Positions 21,500 to 33,748 of a DNA stretch of 64,000 nt are shown here, piece after piece. The notes beneath the pieces were generated by a model, which had not been told where the DNA came from, ran no database searches, and saw nothing but the letters and a program-made list of their open reading frames with translations. The translations under genes and the position numbers were made by a program. Origin of the DNA: Bedellia somnulentella. Lineage: Eukaryota > Arthropoda > Insecta > Lepidoptera > Bedelliidae. Positions within the stretch are counted from its first letter, which is position 1. The number at the start of each line of letters is the position of its first letter. The stretch covers positions 1,612,001 through 1,676,000 of the forward strand of contig OY755179.1 of NCBI GenBank assembly GCA_963576735.1, in the 5' to 3' direction.

Positions 21500-21580
21500 A
21501 AATGTCGCTCTCAGCAGGATTCGAACCTGCAGCCTCCGGACCGAGAAGTTAGTCACCTATCCACTCAGCCACGGACGTCA
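21500..21580 (-). repeat. tRNA-like SINE head
   Basis: On -, GTCCGTGGCTGAGTGGATAG (A box) and GCAGGTTCGAATCCTGC (T arm with B box). The acceptor ends do not pair, so this is a tRNA-derived SINE head. The segment at 23578-23655 (-) starts with the same GTCCGTGGCTTAGTTGG pattern. Confidence 0.55.
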
Positions 21581-21689
21581 TTAATATCAGTATATCTCAC
21601 TCATTATACTTCATACACTGAGTTCTGAGACACGACTTTTAGAATTGCTTAGAGCTCCTTTACTTAACATCAACGGGTATCAATCAATA

Positions 21690-22586
21690 TCAATACATAG
21701 TATAAAACAAAGTCGCTTTCGCTGTATGTCCGTATGTATGCTTAGATCTTTAAAACTACGCAACGGATTTTGATGCGGTTTTTTTTAATAGATAGAGTGA
21801 TTCTTAAGGAAGGTTTGTATGTATAATAAATGCATAATATAGTAGAGAAACTCTGATAAATTTAAAGGTTTCTAATGTGATGTCGTAAATAAGCACGTTT
21901 TTTTGCGCTTATATTGCAAACGCTTTCTGAACCCTACGAGATAGACCATCTCCATGTTCTACAGTATTGTTCACCTTAAAAAGTTCAACAAAAAAGTCCG
22001 GGATGGTATATGTCTATCTCTTAGGGATAACCCAGCATAACCATTTTTATTCTTTACTAAAAAATGGTTATTTACGAAGTGATTTTAAACAATACAGCAT
22101 TAATCCTTATCCAATTAAGTACCTTAAATAAATTGTGCATCTATTATAGATCAATATGCTTTTTACAGCATGTAATTTAAGTGAATATTACCGAAGATAT
22201 TACAAATTTAAAATGCAGGGTCGTAGTTGTTTGCGCCGGGCGGCGCGTGCTTATAAATAGCGCGTCGATGGCCGCGCTTTGCCTTACAGCACTTTATGAT
22301 TTGCAGCGATCGCACGTTTATCGGAGCTCTCTAGCGAGGAAAATATCAAGAATTAATTAAACTGAATAGGCGACGTTACGGTCAAACTTTTAACGTTGCA
22401 GAATTAGACTTGAGTGTTGAGTGTTTTTCACATGGCCAATTATATGTCGCGCTGTCAAGAGTAACGTCTAAGCAAAACATGTTTGTATTGGCTAATGACA
22501 AAAAAACTGTGAACTTTGTGTATAAGGACATTCTGTAGTAGGTATATTTTGCATTGCACCCGTGCGAAGCCGGTGCGGGTCGCTAG
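21690..22586 (+). mobile_element. Helitron with remnant of the helicase gene
   Basis: Begins TCAATACATAGTATAAAAC after a host A, continues with gtcgctttcgctgtatgtcc and aaaactacgcaacggatttt, as in other lepidopteran Helitrons, and ends with a GC-rich hairpin around gtgcgaagccggtgcggg followed by CTAG and a host T at 22587. Most of the Rep-helicase gene is missing; only its C-terminal end survives (separate entry). Confidence 0.82.
22399..22539 (+). pseudogene. Helitron Rep-helicase, C-terminal remnant
   Basis: A frame that ends in TAG near 22539 reads LDLSVECFSHGQLYVALSRV followed by TSKQNMFVLANDK. The CFSHGQLYVALSR block is the last conserved motif of Pif1-type helicases in Helitrons (family knowledge). 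Nothing of the Rep HUH domain or helicase motifs I-V remains in the element, so it depends on a helper. Confidence 0.85.
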
Positions 22587-22599
22587 TAAAACATAACAT

Positions 22600-22835
22600 A
22601 ACATAAACGTTCACGCCGTTTATCCCCGAAGGGGTTGGCAGAGGTCCAATACTTCTGAACTCAAATGGCAGCGCCATCTAGAGTCCAGAGAAGGTACCCA
22701 CGTTTTCCTTAGACAGTGTACTCACGTGACAGGGGGCAGGCCTATCGCCGTTTTGTACGAATACACTGTCACATGACTAAGTACAACTCAGCTATGTGGG
22801 TTTCCTCACGATGATTTCCCTCACCGTTAACAACC
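22600..22835 (-). mobile_element. SINE-B, antisense, head missing
   Basis: aacgttcacgccgtttatcc, ccgaaggggttggcagaggt, ggtacccacgttttcctt and tcacgatgatttccctcacc match the 29215-29580 copy reversed. It follows the Helitron directly. Confidence 0.85.
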
Positions 22836-22923
22836 ATGATAAATAAAACAAAACCTTATATTTCAAGATTCGTGTATTTCTTACAAGTATGTTAAAATAA
22901 CAGCTATTTACAAATGAGGTACA

Positions 22924-25900
22924 TCAGTCATCATCACATTTTTGTCTCATATTTCTTTTGGGATTGTTAAACTTTCTCTTCTTAAATTCGACAGGTCCTT
23001 CTCCCAACGACTCTACTTTCTTCTCCTTGAAGCGAACTCTTTCTTCCGGCGGAATCACTACGGCGGGAACTATTTCCTCTTTCTCTACTTTTGGTAGTTC
23101 AAGGTCTACTGGTTCCTCAGGACTATAAAAAAAATTACATACATACAAGTACATACATAGCCGTGTGTATATATATATGAATGTATGTATACATACATAC
23201 ATATACTCAAGGCTATATTTCTCTAGAAGGGGTAGCCAGAGCTAAGGAATTATAAATTCCTCAGCCCCTTTTGGAAGTTGAGTGGGGAAAAGATGGTAAG
23301 AATAAAGGTTTTTGGTGATGGGTATCCAACCGCATCGCCCAAAAATCCAATAAAAAGCCCCAATACCCTTGGTCGCCTTTTGCGACATCTGTTGGTAGGA
23401 AGGGGTAGCGACATTCTAAGCCGGAACTACACGGCTATAAATATATACAATTCAATATATACCAAAAAATAAGTAAGCCAAGGTACAATGACCAGTGGTA
23501 TGGGATACAAACTCGAATGTAATTACATAGAATATAAGTATAAATGACATCCAAAACAAAAAAACTCACAATGATATCCGTCATATAACTAAATGCTTTG
23601 AGTATCGAACCCGTGACCTCCAGAGGTGGTGATCTACCAACTAAGCCACGGACGGAATATATAAGGAAACTGGTAACGAACTTAGTAGCTAAAATGTTGG
23701 TATACTCCATACGCCTAGATAGTGTCTACACCCGCACGCACTTTTGGATATTGTAATAAAGGAGTGCCGTGTAGTGTCGGCTTAGAATATCACTAACCCG
23801 TTTCTACCGATGGGTGTACGTAAGAGGCGACTAACGGTATTGGGGCTTTTAAGGGATTTTTGGGCGATGCGGTTGGAGACCCAACAACCTTTATTTTTAC
23901 CATCTTTTCCCCACTCACATTTCCAAAAGTGGCTGAGGAATTTCTAATTCCTTAGCTCTGGCTACCCCTTCTAGGGATTTACAGCCGTGAGTATATGTAT
24001 GTATGTAATAAAGGACAAAAATAAAACAGATAAACTAGGTGCAATGGGCAAAATATTATCATGATACATAAACTAAAATCAGACCATTAATATTAGACAG
24101 TTAATCGAAGTTACAGAATGATTACTACCTTTACCAAATCAATACCAAAACATCACCAAATACGTAACGAAAGTAATGAATGATGAGCGAAAACATCATT
24201 AGGAAACCCACATGACTAAAGCATAAAACTCAACTACGTTACGTATATTATAAATACTATGTACATACATACATATACTCACGGCTATAAATCCCTTAAC
24301 GGGGTAGCCAGAGCTTTGGAATGATAAATTCCTCAGCCACTTTTGGAAGTTGATTGGGGAAAATAAACGTTTTTGGTGACGGGTCTCCAACCACATCGCC
24401 CAAAAATCACTTAAAAAGCCCCTATACCCTTAGTAGCCTCTTACGATCACCCACGGGTAGAAATGGGGTAGTGTTATTCTAAGCCGACACTACACGGCAA
24501 TCTAAGCCGACTCTACACGGCAACATAATATATAAAAATATAAATAATATTTACTGCACAATAAACATAAATTATTGACAAAAATAATAAAACAGTTTTA
24601 TCAAGCAGTGAAATTGGCGGTCTTATTACTAACTGGTCTCTTCCGACTCCTTTTGTACTTATTTTTTGTAAAAATAAGTGTGTATAGTGCCGGCTTAGAA
24701 TAGCACTACCCCATTTCTTCCGGTGGGTGTACGTAAGAGGGAGGCGACTAACGGTATTAGGGCTTTTAAGTGATTTTTGGGCGATGCGGTTGGAGACCCA
24801 TCACCAACAACCTTTATTTCACCATCTTTTCCCCACGCAACTTCCAAAAGTGGCTGAGGAATTTCTAATTCCTTAGCTCTGGCTACCCCTTCTTGGGATT
24901 CATAGCCGTGAGGATATGTATGTATGTATGTATGTATTTTTGTAAAACTTCATATTATCACATTATTTTTTTATTTTTGATGAGCAATAACAGTTTATTT
25001 ATTATTTTTTATACATACATATGTTCGACAGTCTGCCAACGGCCGTAGGGGTCGGCAGGGCGGTTAACAGGCCCCATCAGCGATGAGTTCTCTTGCTTCA
25101 CAGCCTTTTCTCTCATCTTCTCTCGGGATAATTGAGTGTTTACTTCTTTAAACATGTCTTTCTCTTTCTGTTTCCTGTAAATACATTAGTCTGTATTAAA
25201 ACTAATTACATATTAATACAGATTAACAACTTTATAATCAAAAAAATTGATTTATTCTTATTTGATCACAGACATAAGAATAAAAAAGAATAGCAGGTTT
25301 TTTTGTGAACCCGCACTATTTGGTTTGGGGCTTTTAATTGCCCCCACCATTTATGTTGATAATATATAGAACCATATACCTAACTATATTAAAAATATAG
25401 GAAAGCAGACCATTTTCAAATTTTTTTTTTAAAAAATACCTTATAAACAAGTGCTATTATAACATCACAGAATTTTTTAACGATAAAGTTAATGAATAAA
25501 ATGTTCAACACTGCTGTATACATTACCATATTTAAAAATACATTTATTAAAGTAAAATGGCAACTAATTGCCCCTCCTGTTTTTGCTGCGCCCTTGCAGG
25601 GCGTCATCTGTATTTTTCATTTTTGTGAGGTCTTTTATACTTGGGACTTGGCAAATAATAGACAGTGCTGAAAGTAGAAAGCGGTGCTGCTCGATACGGC
25701 TCGGATCGTCCGTCGGTTCTTAAACCTGACTCCCTGACCCCGACCGACTGTGCTCTTGTCGGGGAGTACCGCCTCTCAAATTTAAAATTCTAATTTTCTG
25801 TTTCGGCCATGGGAGAGGCGAGAAACTAAAAGTGTTCCCAAAATAATAATAATAATAATAATTTATTTTATTTGACAAAAGGTAGACCATTACAATAATA

Positions 25901-28900
25901 ATTGATTGTTGAACTATTTGCTTGGAGACCCATCCCTAATCCTGGGCTTTAGAATTCTTTCCCCACTCAACTTCCAAAAGTGGCTGAGGAATCATGGCAA
26001 ATCTCGAGCTTCAAGTATTTTTCTATGATATTTAGCGTGATGATATATTGTTTTAGCTTTACATTGGTGAAAGAATTTTTGACAATCTTTAAGCTGTTGC
26101 GGAGTCTTTTCATTGCCGAAATACAAACGTGTATTGCAAAAATGAGTATTCCATCCTATTAATATTATAAAATAGTATCCTATTTTTTTCCTAGTTCTAA
26201 GCTAACTCTCCACTAATTTTCAGCCAAATAGGTTCATCCGTTCTTGAGTTATATAGTGAAACTAACACACTTTCTTTTATATTTATAATTGTCTGTCTCC
26301 TCCATGTCTATTCTCTAGGGACATTACCATCTACATTTTAACCACTACATAGCTCTATCACCATTTTACAGTCATGCATTTCACTAACCAAACTATTTTA
26401 AAATACCTTTTCCTATATTTTTTGAATATTAATTTTCATACACACTATCACATTTCCTAACATTATTTAAAAATAAGCAACCGTATCTCAACCGCAAGAG
26501 CAAGATAAATAAGCTACAAATCTTAATAACTAAAATGCTTACTCTTTCTTTTCTTTCTTTCTCTGCTGCTCCATTTCTTTTTTCTTTTCTTTCTCTTTTT
26601 TTTTCAACTCTATTTCTTCTTGTTCCGCCAATGACAAATACTCGTCTGGAGGATCCCAGGTAGTTTCTGAAATCATAGTTTAGTCTTGTTAGTTCAGTTA
26701 TATCTTATTCAATCTGTAACAGATTAAACTTATGAAAATCATTATTTTTACATGGCGTCCTATGTAAGCGATTACAATAGAAGTATATTTCAATGGCCTG
26801 CAAAGACCGATTTCTAGCGAGCGCGACATAAAGCTAATGCGATCTGACGCCTTCTGATTTAGGAATGATTTAAAATGTAGGCTTCATTACTACAAAAAAC
26901 AAAGATGCGTTCTCTGTCTGTCCCTATGTATTCTTAAAAACTACGCAACTTACGATAAAGTGATTGAACAGGAAAGTTTAAATAGTGAAAAAAGATGTTT
27001 CTAATGCGATGTAAATATTTTCATGTTTTTCGCTTGCATTGCAAATGCAGGCTTAACCCTGCGCGATTTATAGAGATAATTTACTAAGTATTGTTCGCAT
27101 TTAAAAGGCCTTGGTATATTATGTCTATCTCTTATGGATATCCCACTATATATATTTTTCGTCAATAAATTTTTATGACAAATAATGGCAAATTTTCGAA
27201 GCGATTTTCATCAAACAGCATTAATGTTTTTAAATTAATATTTTTGAAGATATTACTGATTTAAAAAATGTGGGACGTGGCGTTTGTGGCGGTGCCGGAA
27301 GCGTGTCTATATTTATAATAGTCATCGTCATATAATGTTCGGTACTCAAACACGTCAGAACTACAGAAAAGTTTCTGATGATGATTTGTCTTATTTCACG
27401 CAGAAGAATTTGCGCGGGTTAACTAGTAACTAAAAACTAGAAGTATGCAAAATTTCATACTACTCCAAATGATTCCCAAATTGTCACTTTATGTTATGTG
27501 CAGATTTATTTAATTTACTTTAATATTAAATAACTTATTACAAATTTACTTACTAACCACCAGTTTCCGTATTCCAGTAATAATTGCCTTTTTCACTTTT
27601 CACTTCATTCCAAATTGGTTTCTTAGGAATTTTGACAATAGGAGGTGGACTATCTCTACTATAGCTGCCAGCATCATCGTTGTTCTTGTTCAGCATGTTA
27701 TTTATGTCCTGGAATATTTCAAAGCATGATTTGAGTATGACATACAACAATTTTATATTTAACTAGCTATACGCTAAGTGTAAGTTGGCCTAGAATAGCA
27801 CTAACCCATTTCTTTGCACAGGTGTCGCCAAGGGGACTTAGGGATTTGGAGTTTTGTAAAATGCTTGGCTGGTCCGCATCACCAACAATCTTTTATTTTA
27901 GTTTCGAAACTTCCAAAAGTGGCTGAATAATTTCTAACTCGAAAGCTCTCGCTTTGTTGGATTTACACCCACGAGTCGAGAAAGGTAGCGATCTGCCCCA
28001 ACTTCGCAGATTAAGTAAGCAAATTGATCATTATTTTAAAAAGTCCCAGAACACTTCATACAACATCAGCTTTTTGGTATTGAAAGACCTATTAAAATCT
28101 GTTCATTAGCAGGAAAAAACTGACAACCAGACTTAAAATTTATTGCAATATGTTATTTGTTTTGTAACATCATTTTAACATTTACATACACTGAGTAAAA
28201 TACTGATATTTTAATTTAAACACTACATTTTTGTATCTGTATATAGAAAATTATATATATTATGTATATTACCTGTGATGTAAGATCTGCATTATTCTTG
28301 ACATCTTCCAAGTACGCCGCCATCGCAGCGGCTTCCATCTTCTTGATATCATCATCCAACTTCTGTTGCTGTTTGAAATCCTTCGCACTTTTCTTGCTGA
28401 TGACAGATATGTGCTTCTGGACACTTTCTTTGTGACGCTTGCCACTCTCATGGAAAGATATTGACTGAAAAAATATAATATATTTGTTATTAACTAAAAT
28501 TGAATTAGTCTCGTATGAAAAGTAGGTGCTACTATTTCTAAACCTCACTCACGTGACATTTTTGACACCCAGTGTTGAAAGTATTCAATTTTGTTTGGAC
28601 ATTGCGTATTTTTATTTATATTTTGTATTTTCATATTAATCAGTTCTGTTTGATAGAGATGAGTTCGAGTGATGAGTTGAGAGAATAGTTTGTGGTTAAC
28701 ACCTATTGCTATTGCCTTATTATAGTCTTGGAGTTAGGAGACGCCATCTGGACCGGGAAGTACCGGGTTCGATCCCCGCTGTAAACAATACTCTATGCAA
28801 TCAACATAGATGTTAATATGTGTTTCATTACATTGAATTCATGATATTGTTAGTTAGTTGTTGTTAGTCCACACAACAACTAATTATAGAGATGATTTGA

Positions 28901-29777
28901 ATGTTATGTTCATATCAATGTAACAAACATTTGTAATAATAATTATCAATGAGACAAAATTACAACTTGAACTTACGACTTTGTTGTCAGCCATCCAACA
29001 TTTGCAGAAATCGCAATATTTCCGAGCTTGAGACTTCCAGTATTCAGTCCTGAAAATGAGAAGAAAAATGGATAGTCTGCTTATATGTAAAAATTATCAA
29101 AAATTCAAACACTTAAGACTCAAAAGGTCACATCCTGTATCCTATATTTATTATATATTCGACGATGTTTGTGGCCGTGTGATTATGTGACTAGCTTCTG
29201 GGTATATAACCGTATAGCAACCGTGATAGCCCAGTGGGTAGAACACTCGGTTATCGTGCAAAGGACTAGTGTTCAAATCCTGGGTCGGGCCTACACCAAT
29301 TTGTCTTTTCTAAAGACATATGTGTGGTTAATTTATCATGGTTGTTAACGGTGAGGGAAAACATCGTGAGGAAACCCACATGGCTGAGTTGTACTTAGTC
29401 ATGTGACAGTGTATTCATACAAAACGGCGATAGGCCTGCCCCCTATCACGTGAGTACACTGTCCATGCAAAACGTGGGTACTCTGAACACCAGGTGACAA
29501 AGTCACGTGATGTTCAGAAGTATTCGTACCTCTGCCAACCCCTTCGGGGATATTCGGCGTGAACGTTTATGTTATGTTTATGCTTCTGGGTATGGAGGTT
29601 GCAGGTTTGGCTGAGGGCAACATTTATGTGATGAGCATAAATGGTGTTTCTTTGTCTTGTTCAAAGTCTTGGATGTTAATTATATGTGTATTATTAATAA
29701 ATATATTGTTGAGTTAGTATCCCATACTAGAAGTCATTAAATTGTACTTACTTTGGAGCTAACTTGATCTGTGTCAT
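22924..29777 (-). CDS. Wbp4: WW domain-binding protein 4 (FBP21), seven coding exons
   Basis: Exons on -: 29752-29777, 28977-29049, 28273-28464, 27558-27708, 26543-26666, 25019-25174 and 22924-23122. All junctions are GT-AG and all phases agree, giving 306 residues. An N-terminal U1/matrin-type zinc finger (WKSQARKYCDFCKCWMADNK, with C21, C24, H38, H44) is followed by a charged helical part, one WW domain (W130 to W151, ending ETTWDPPDEY) and a Lys/Glu coiled region. The conserved C-terminus holds PYGRWQTVE, VDLELP, RVRFKEKKVESLG and a final MRQKCDDD. WBP4 is an early spliceosomal protein that binds proline-rich splicing factors and enhances splicing (family knowledge). Vertebrate WBP4 has two WW domains; I find one. 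Exon 1 may be preceded by an untranslated exon. The introns carry five clear SINE-A copies plus a SINE-A scrap, a Helitron and a SINE-B. Confidence 0.93.
23188..23434 (-). mobile_element. SINE-A, full length, in WBP4 intron 6
   Basis: Same strand as the gene. From acatacatacatatactcaa to taagccggaactacacggc, 66 bp from the acceptor of the last exon. Confidence 0.9.
23578..23655 (-). repeat. tRNA-like SINE head in WBP4 intron 6
   Basis: On -, GTCCGTGGCTTAGTTGGTAG (A box) and GGTCACGGGTTCGATACTC (B box). The acceptor stem does not pair. Confidence 0.55.
23766..24007 (+). mobile_element. SINE-A, full length, with target duplication, in WBP4 intron 6
   Basis: From gccgtgtagtgtcggcttag to gtgagtatatgtatgtatgt; aataaagga on both sides. 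Confidence 0.92.
24261..24522 (-). mobile_element. SINE-A, full length, in WBP4 intron 6
   Basis: From acatacatacatatactcac to taagccgacactacacggc. The last 20 bases (taagccga(c)tctacacggc) are repeated once more, a duplicated head. Confidence 0.9.
24682..24940 (+). mobile_element. SINE-A, full length, with target duplication, in WBP4 intron 6
   Basis: From gtgtatagtgccggcttaga to gtatgtatgtatgtatgtat; tttttgtaaaa flanks both ends. It lies about 80 bp past the donor of exon 6 (25019). Confidence 0.92.
25918..25993 (+). mobile_element. SINE-A middle fragment in WBP4 intron 5
   Basis: ttggagacccatcc and ttccccactcaacttccaaa then gtggctgaggaat match the family middle only. Confidence 0.65.
26890..27426 (+). 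mobile_element. non-autonomous Helitron, degraded, in WBP4 intron 4
   Basis: Shares with the Helitron at 21690 the series aaaactacgcaac, gtttctaatg(c/t)gatgt, gcttgcattgcaaa and atgtctatctctta, and ends ttgcgcgggttaactag before a T. The left end is blurred and was set by similarity. Confidence 0.7.
27778..27980 (+). mobile_element. SINE-A, old diverged copy in WBP4 intron 3
   Basis: gtaagttggcctagaatagc, ggtgtcgccaaggggactta and cttccaaaagtggctgaat with many changes. Confidence 0.75.
29215..29580 (+). mobile_element. SINE-B, full length reference copy, in WBP4 intron 1
   Basis: The tRNA-like head runs gtgatagcccagtgggtaga (A box) to agtgttcaaatcctgggtcg (B box). The body follows with cctacaccaatttgtctttt, acggtgagggaaaacatcgt, tgacagtgtattc and tgggtactctgaacaccagg, and the end is cggcgtgaacgtttatgtta. 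Confidence 0.85.
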
Positions 29778-29799
29778 AAGTCTGTAAACATTTATTATT

Positions 29800-30165
29800 T
29801 ATATCCCCAAACAGGTGGCAGAAGTTCTAATACTTCTGAACATTACATGAAATTATCACCTCATGTTTGAGTACCCATGTTTTGCTTGGACATTTTGTAG
29901 AAATACACTGTCCCATGACAGACATTTAAAACAAACAGATCAAATTTTAATAAAAAAAATATATGACTAAGTACAACTTTGCTATGTGGGTTTCCCCACA
30001 ATGTTTTCTCTCATTGTTAACAACCATGATTAATTACTTAATATGACATATGACTTTAGAAAAGACAAATTTGTGTGGGGCCGACCCAGGATTTGAACCC
30101 ATACCTACCATAACCATACCATATAAATGGGTGTTTTACCCATTGAGCTATCATAAAAATATCAG
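29800..30165 (-). mobile_element. SINE-B, diverged, antisense, just upstream of WBP4
   Basis: aaacaggtggcagaagttct, gagtacccatgttttgcttg, caatgttttctctcattg and acccattgagctatcat appear in the reversed order of the 29215 copy. It starts about 25 bp before the WBP4 start codon, so it may be part of its leader or promoter region. Confidence 0.75.
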
Positions 30166-31900
30166 TTAATACTAACTACAATTAAATAAAATTACCTGTT
30201 CAAAAAACAGAATTATTCAAAAATTTAAAAAGCATAAAAAACCATAAACAAAAAAGTTGGACTGTCTGTCTAACAATTGGATGTAGCAAAGCAGAGAGGA
30301 CTCAACCCACAAAAAGATTATTTTAAGATAAATGTGTTTGAAGTATGAATTTTAATTAGCTTTTCATACTACCACAGTCTATCTACTCTACTAAAATCTA
30401 TCCAACAAATCTATTCTACTAAAATATGATTTACAAAAAAAAGCAGGAATAAGTAAAAAATGTTTTAATTAATTTAAATATTGATTTATTCTATACAATC
30501 AGACTAAGCAGAATGTAAGTATATGATGACAATTAATAACACACACAGGCAGAAATGGGGTAGAGCTCTTCTAAGCTGGTATTAAACATTATTTGTTAAT
30601 AAATTATGATATACAATGTGCTTCAAATTCACAATTCTGCAAAACATTATATACAGGTCTTATTCTATTATTACAGTCTTATTTCTCTAAACAAACCACT
30701 CGGACCAAATAGTAAGATAACAAACCATAGCTGTTAATAAAAACAACTATCCAGCGACATAACTCTTATTGCTATTAGAAGGTGGTCTCTTAGCCTGCTT
30801 CTTAATTTATTCCTAATAAGAATTGAAGAGTCTCAGTAGATGTTACAAGCGGTCAAATAATTTTGGCTCGTTATTAGGTTATACTTACATTTTGTAGTAT
30901 CTGTAGATTATCGATAAAGTTTCACACTAAATTAATAATAGCAAAACAATACAACTCTTTTCAGAAGAAATTTTGTAATAGAATCTGTTATAAAAATAAG
31001 AATATTTTGATTTATTTTTGTGTCGTAAATAAAATCCCAAATTCAATCATCAATCTAACTAATCAATCAATCTTTCAATGTTTCAATCTTTCAATCTTGT
31101 GCTTTATAGTCTGTTATCTTGTGTAAATTTTCGCTTCGTTCGGTACCTGCCGGTTAGGCCAACCAAATGGGCTAAGGTATGTATACCATGCAGTCCAGTC
31201 TTCAGACCTCAATAATATACAGATCCACAATCTTATCTTGGCCGGCGGCGACTACTGGTACTACTGTCGCCATTTAGAAATATCCGCCTGTCATTGTCAG
31301 TTAGTTCTCAACTAAATAAAAATTATAGGGTGACCTACGTATATCATAAATTATCACTTTCATTAATATTTTTTTATAGTGGAAACTTTTTTTAAAGAAA
31401 AATATTTTTTATGATGTATCTTTGCTTATTAGTAAACGCTTTATTGATTTCCAGTATTCAATATAAAAATTTATAAGTGCCCATAAATTCACTGACCCAG
31501 CAAAATGAGTGACCCAAACGATATCTAATGTTTAGAATTATTTTTTCTGTGCCACATTTTTAGGGGATCTATGTGTGAATATGAAATGTACAAGACAGTA
31601 CACGACAAGGTAAGCCTCTGATTTACAGGATTAAAAAAATGATTTTATGTAGTTACCCACTTTTTAAACTCTGAGTGTCACAAATAACAAATCCTTGAGC
31701 ATAAAATAATGAAACAGTTTGCAGAGAAGTACAATTGGCAGTGTTATCGCTAAAAGCGATCTCTTCCAGACAACATTTGGGAGGTAAGATCAGCAAATTC
31801 AGGATACACAGTCATTCGGGTAAACATACAAGACAAGGGCAAAAATAAATAAATATAATTAGCTTACATTAAAACGAATTTGTTCACTTACAATAATAGT
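30166..31900. other. WBP4 upstream region, no gene recognised
   Basis: AT-rich apart from 31130-31310, which has more GC (tcttggccggcggcgactac) and could hold a promoter or untranslated exon of WBP4. On - a short frame starting MATVVPVVAAG is visible there but ends after about 26 codons. A repeat fragment related to 20668-20745 lies at 31735-31825. Confidence 0.4.
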
Positions 31901-31903
31901 TAT

Positions 31904-32155
31904 TACATACATACATACATATACTCACGGCTGTGAATCCCTAAAAGGGGTAGCCAGAGCTAAGGAATTAGAATCTCCTCAGCCACTTTTATAAAGCTGA
32001 GTGGGGTAAAGATGGTAAAATAAAGGTTATTGGTGATGGGTCTCCAACCGCATCGCCCAAAAGTCTCTTAAAAGCCCCAATACCGGTAGTCGCCTCTTAC
32101 GTACACCCACCGGCAGAAATGGGGTAGTGCTATTCTAAGCTGATGCTACAAAGCA
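31904..32155 (-). mobile_element. SINE-A, full length, with target duplication
   Basis: From acatacatacatacatatac to taagctgatgctacaaagc; tagttatta on both sides. Confidence 0.9.
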
Positions 32156-32464
32156 ACTAGTTATTAGTTAAATGAATATTATATAAATTGTTTTATTAAG
32201 ACATTTCAATACATAAATAAATTAGCCTGTATGGTGTATAATTATTTCCCTTATAATGGTAAATTTTTATTTACTGGCAATACTAATATCGATGACAGCG
32301 ACGCCCTTACCGGTCAAGAAATGTTTGTGGGTCTGTAACAGATATTATAATACTATATTCACAGATACGTACGCAACAAAGCCTCATTCGTCCTGAATAG
32401 CTTTGTGCTCGCAGTAAGTTATTACTACGTCACAAAGTAACACTATACAAACATGTATACGGTC

Positions 32465-33085
32465 AGCCCTCTCGTACGGTAGTGTTGCGTTCGCACACGC
32501 CAGAGAGGGCTTGATTTACCGCCTCCGGGTGATACAAAATAGGTTCATGCGCAAGGCGGTAGGGGCGCCTTGGTATGTTAGGAACTATGATCTCCACAGA
32601 GACTTATAAGAACTCCCTACAATCAAGGATCACTTCAAAGAAATCTCACGTAGATACTTTGTTAGGATCCCTGATCACCTCAACCCCTTACTCAGAGCTT
32701 CGCTCGATTACACTACCTTGCCGGATGTCGGAACTCGAGAGAGACGCCCTCGTAGCGTGCTCTCGGATCCCGACGACCCGATCACCCACGCATGAGCTTA
32801 AGGCTTCAGAAGCCACCAGCGCTCACGGACAAAGAACACACCACTCCAGAACCCCAAATTAGAACCTCCCTTGCCGTGCCACTGGCATAAGCCTCCCGAC
32901 GGACGAGAGTTCGCACTGTATGACATAAGCCTCCCGCTTGTTCACCTTGTTAGGGCTCCTTTCTCTCTTTATCCGATTTAGCTTAGGTAACCTCCTTTGC
33001 CCCGCCAGGGTGGCCCTCAGCTGCCCAGCACACATAAAGTCATGGTGAAGCCGCACAGGCCACAGGGCTAGCAACAACCAATCCT
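32465..33085 (+). pseudogene. Jockey-type LINE, C-terminal end and 3' tail, truncated
   Basis: In the frame through about 32540 one reads RFMRKAVGAPWYVRNYDLHR. After a shift, the next part reads ELPTIKDHFKEISRRYFVR then IPDHLNPLL, the conserved end of Jockey/Juan-type polymerases (family knowledge). A GC-richer 3' untranslated stretch to about 33080 ends in an A-rich tract. The endonuclease and reverse transcriptase core are missing, as in ordinary 5' truncation. Confidence 0.78.
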
Positions 33086-33129
33086 TTCGATAAAAAAATA
33101 TAAAAAAATACTATATTCATAGATGTACT

Positions 33130-33745
33130 AAAAGGTTATTTACGAGGAAACCGGTGCTTACGAGTGGCACGGATTGCGGCAGATGTACGCACACCACTAG
33201 AAATATATCCAAACAACACACCGAGAAATATATTTGAAATGTAAGTTGTAAGCGAGATAGCACATCTCATAGCAAGCGCCAGAAAGAGACATACACATAT
33301 TTTCACTGTACCAACTTGAAATATGACACTAAGACGACCGTTTGATAAAGAATAATTTAGATCTATACACACGTTACACCTTATTTATTATAAATTATAA
33401 TTAAAACGTTGTTAATTTATAATACTTACGAATTATAAGTAATCCTATTATTTTAGTAGTTTTTCTACTATAGTTTGTGCAAAATCTCATCACACACGAC
33501 GGCATTCTCGATTATTTAGATAAACAACCACGCCAAAACAAATGAACGATTGCGACGGCAGCTAGTGCGCATTTTAATGACCGGTTCTTCTCCTTCACTG
33601 ATGTAATGCTCAAATCTGTTAAGTTACGTTACATTACACACGTATACTCTCGGTGAGGGAGCATAGAAACACATTGTTAGGTTTGACACTATAACGCTAT
33701 AACAACATAGCGGCAACGAATATACAGTAAAATTAAAAAAATATG
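33130..33745. other. intergenic, nothing recognised
   Basis: The open frame at 33136-33372 (-) has no recognisable domain. Confidence 0.35.
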
Positions 33746-33748
33746 GGG

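Noticed and set aside
28725..28790. Possible tRNA gene (ggttcgatccccgct)
   Set aside because: Only the B box is clear; the acceptor ends and A box do not form a tRNA. Probably an old SINE head.
31170..31310. Short frame on - starting MATVVPVVAAG
   Set aside because: It ends after about 26 codons, shows no family match, and no splice evidence connects it to WBP4. It may still be a leader exon.
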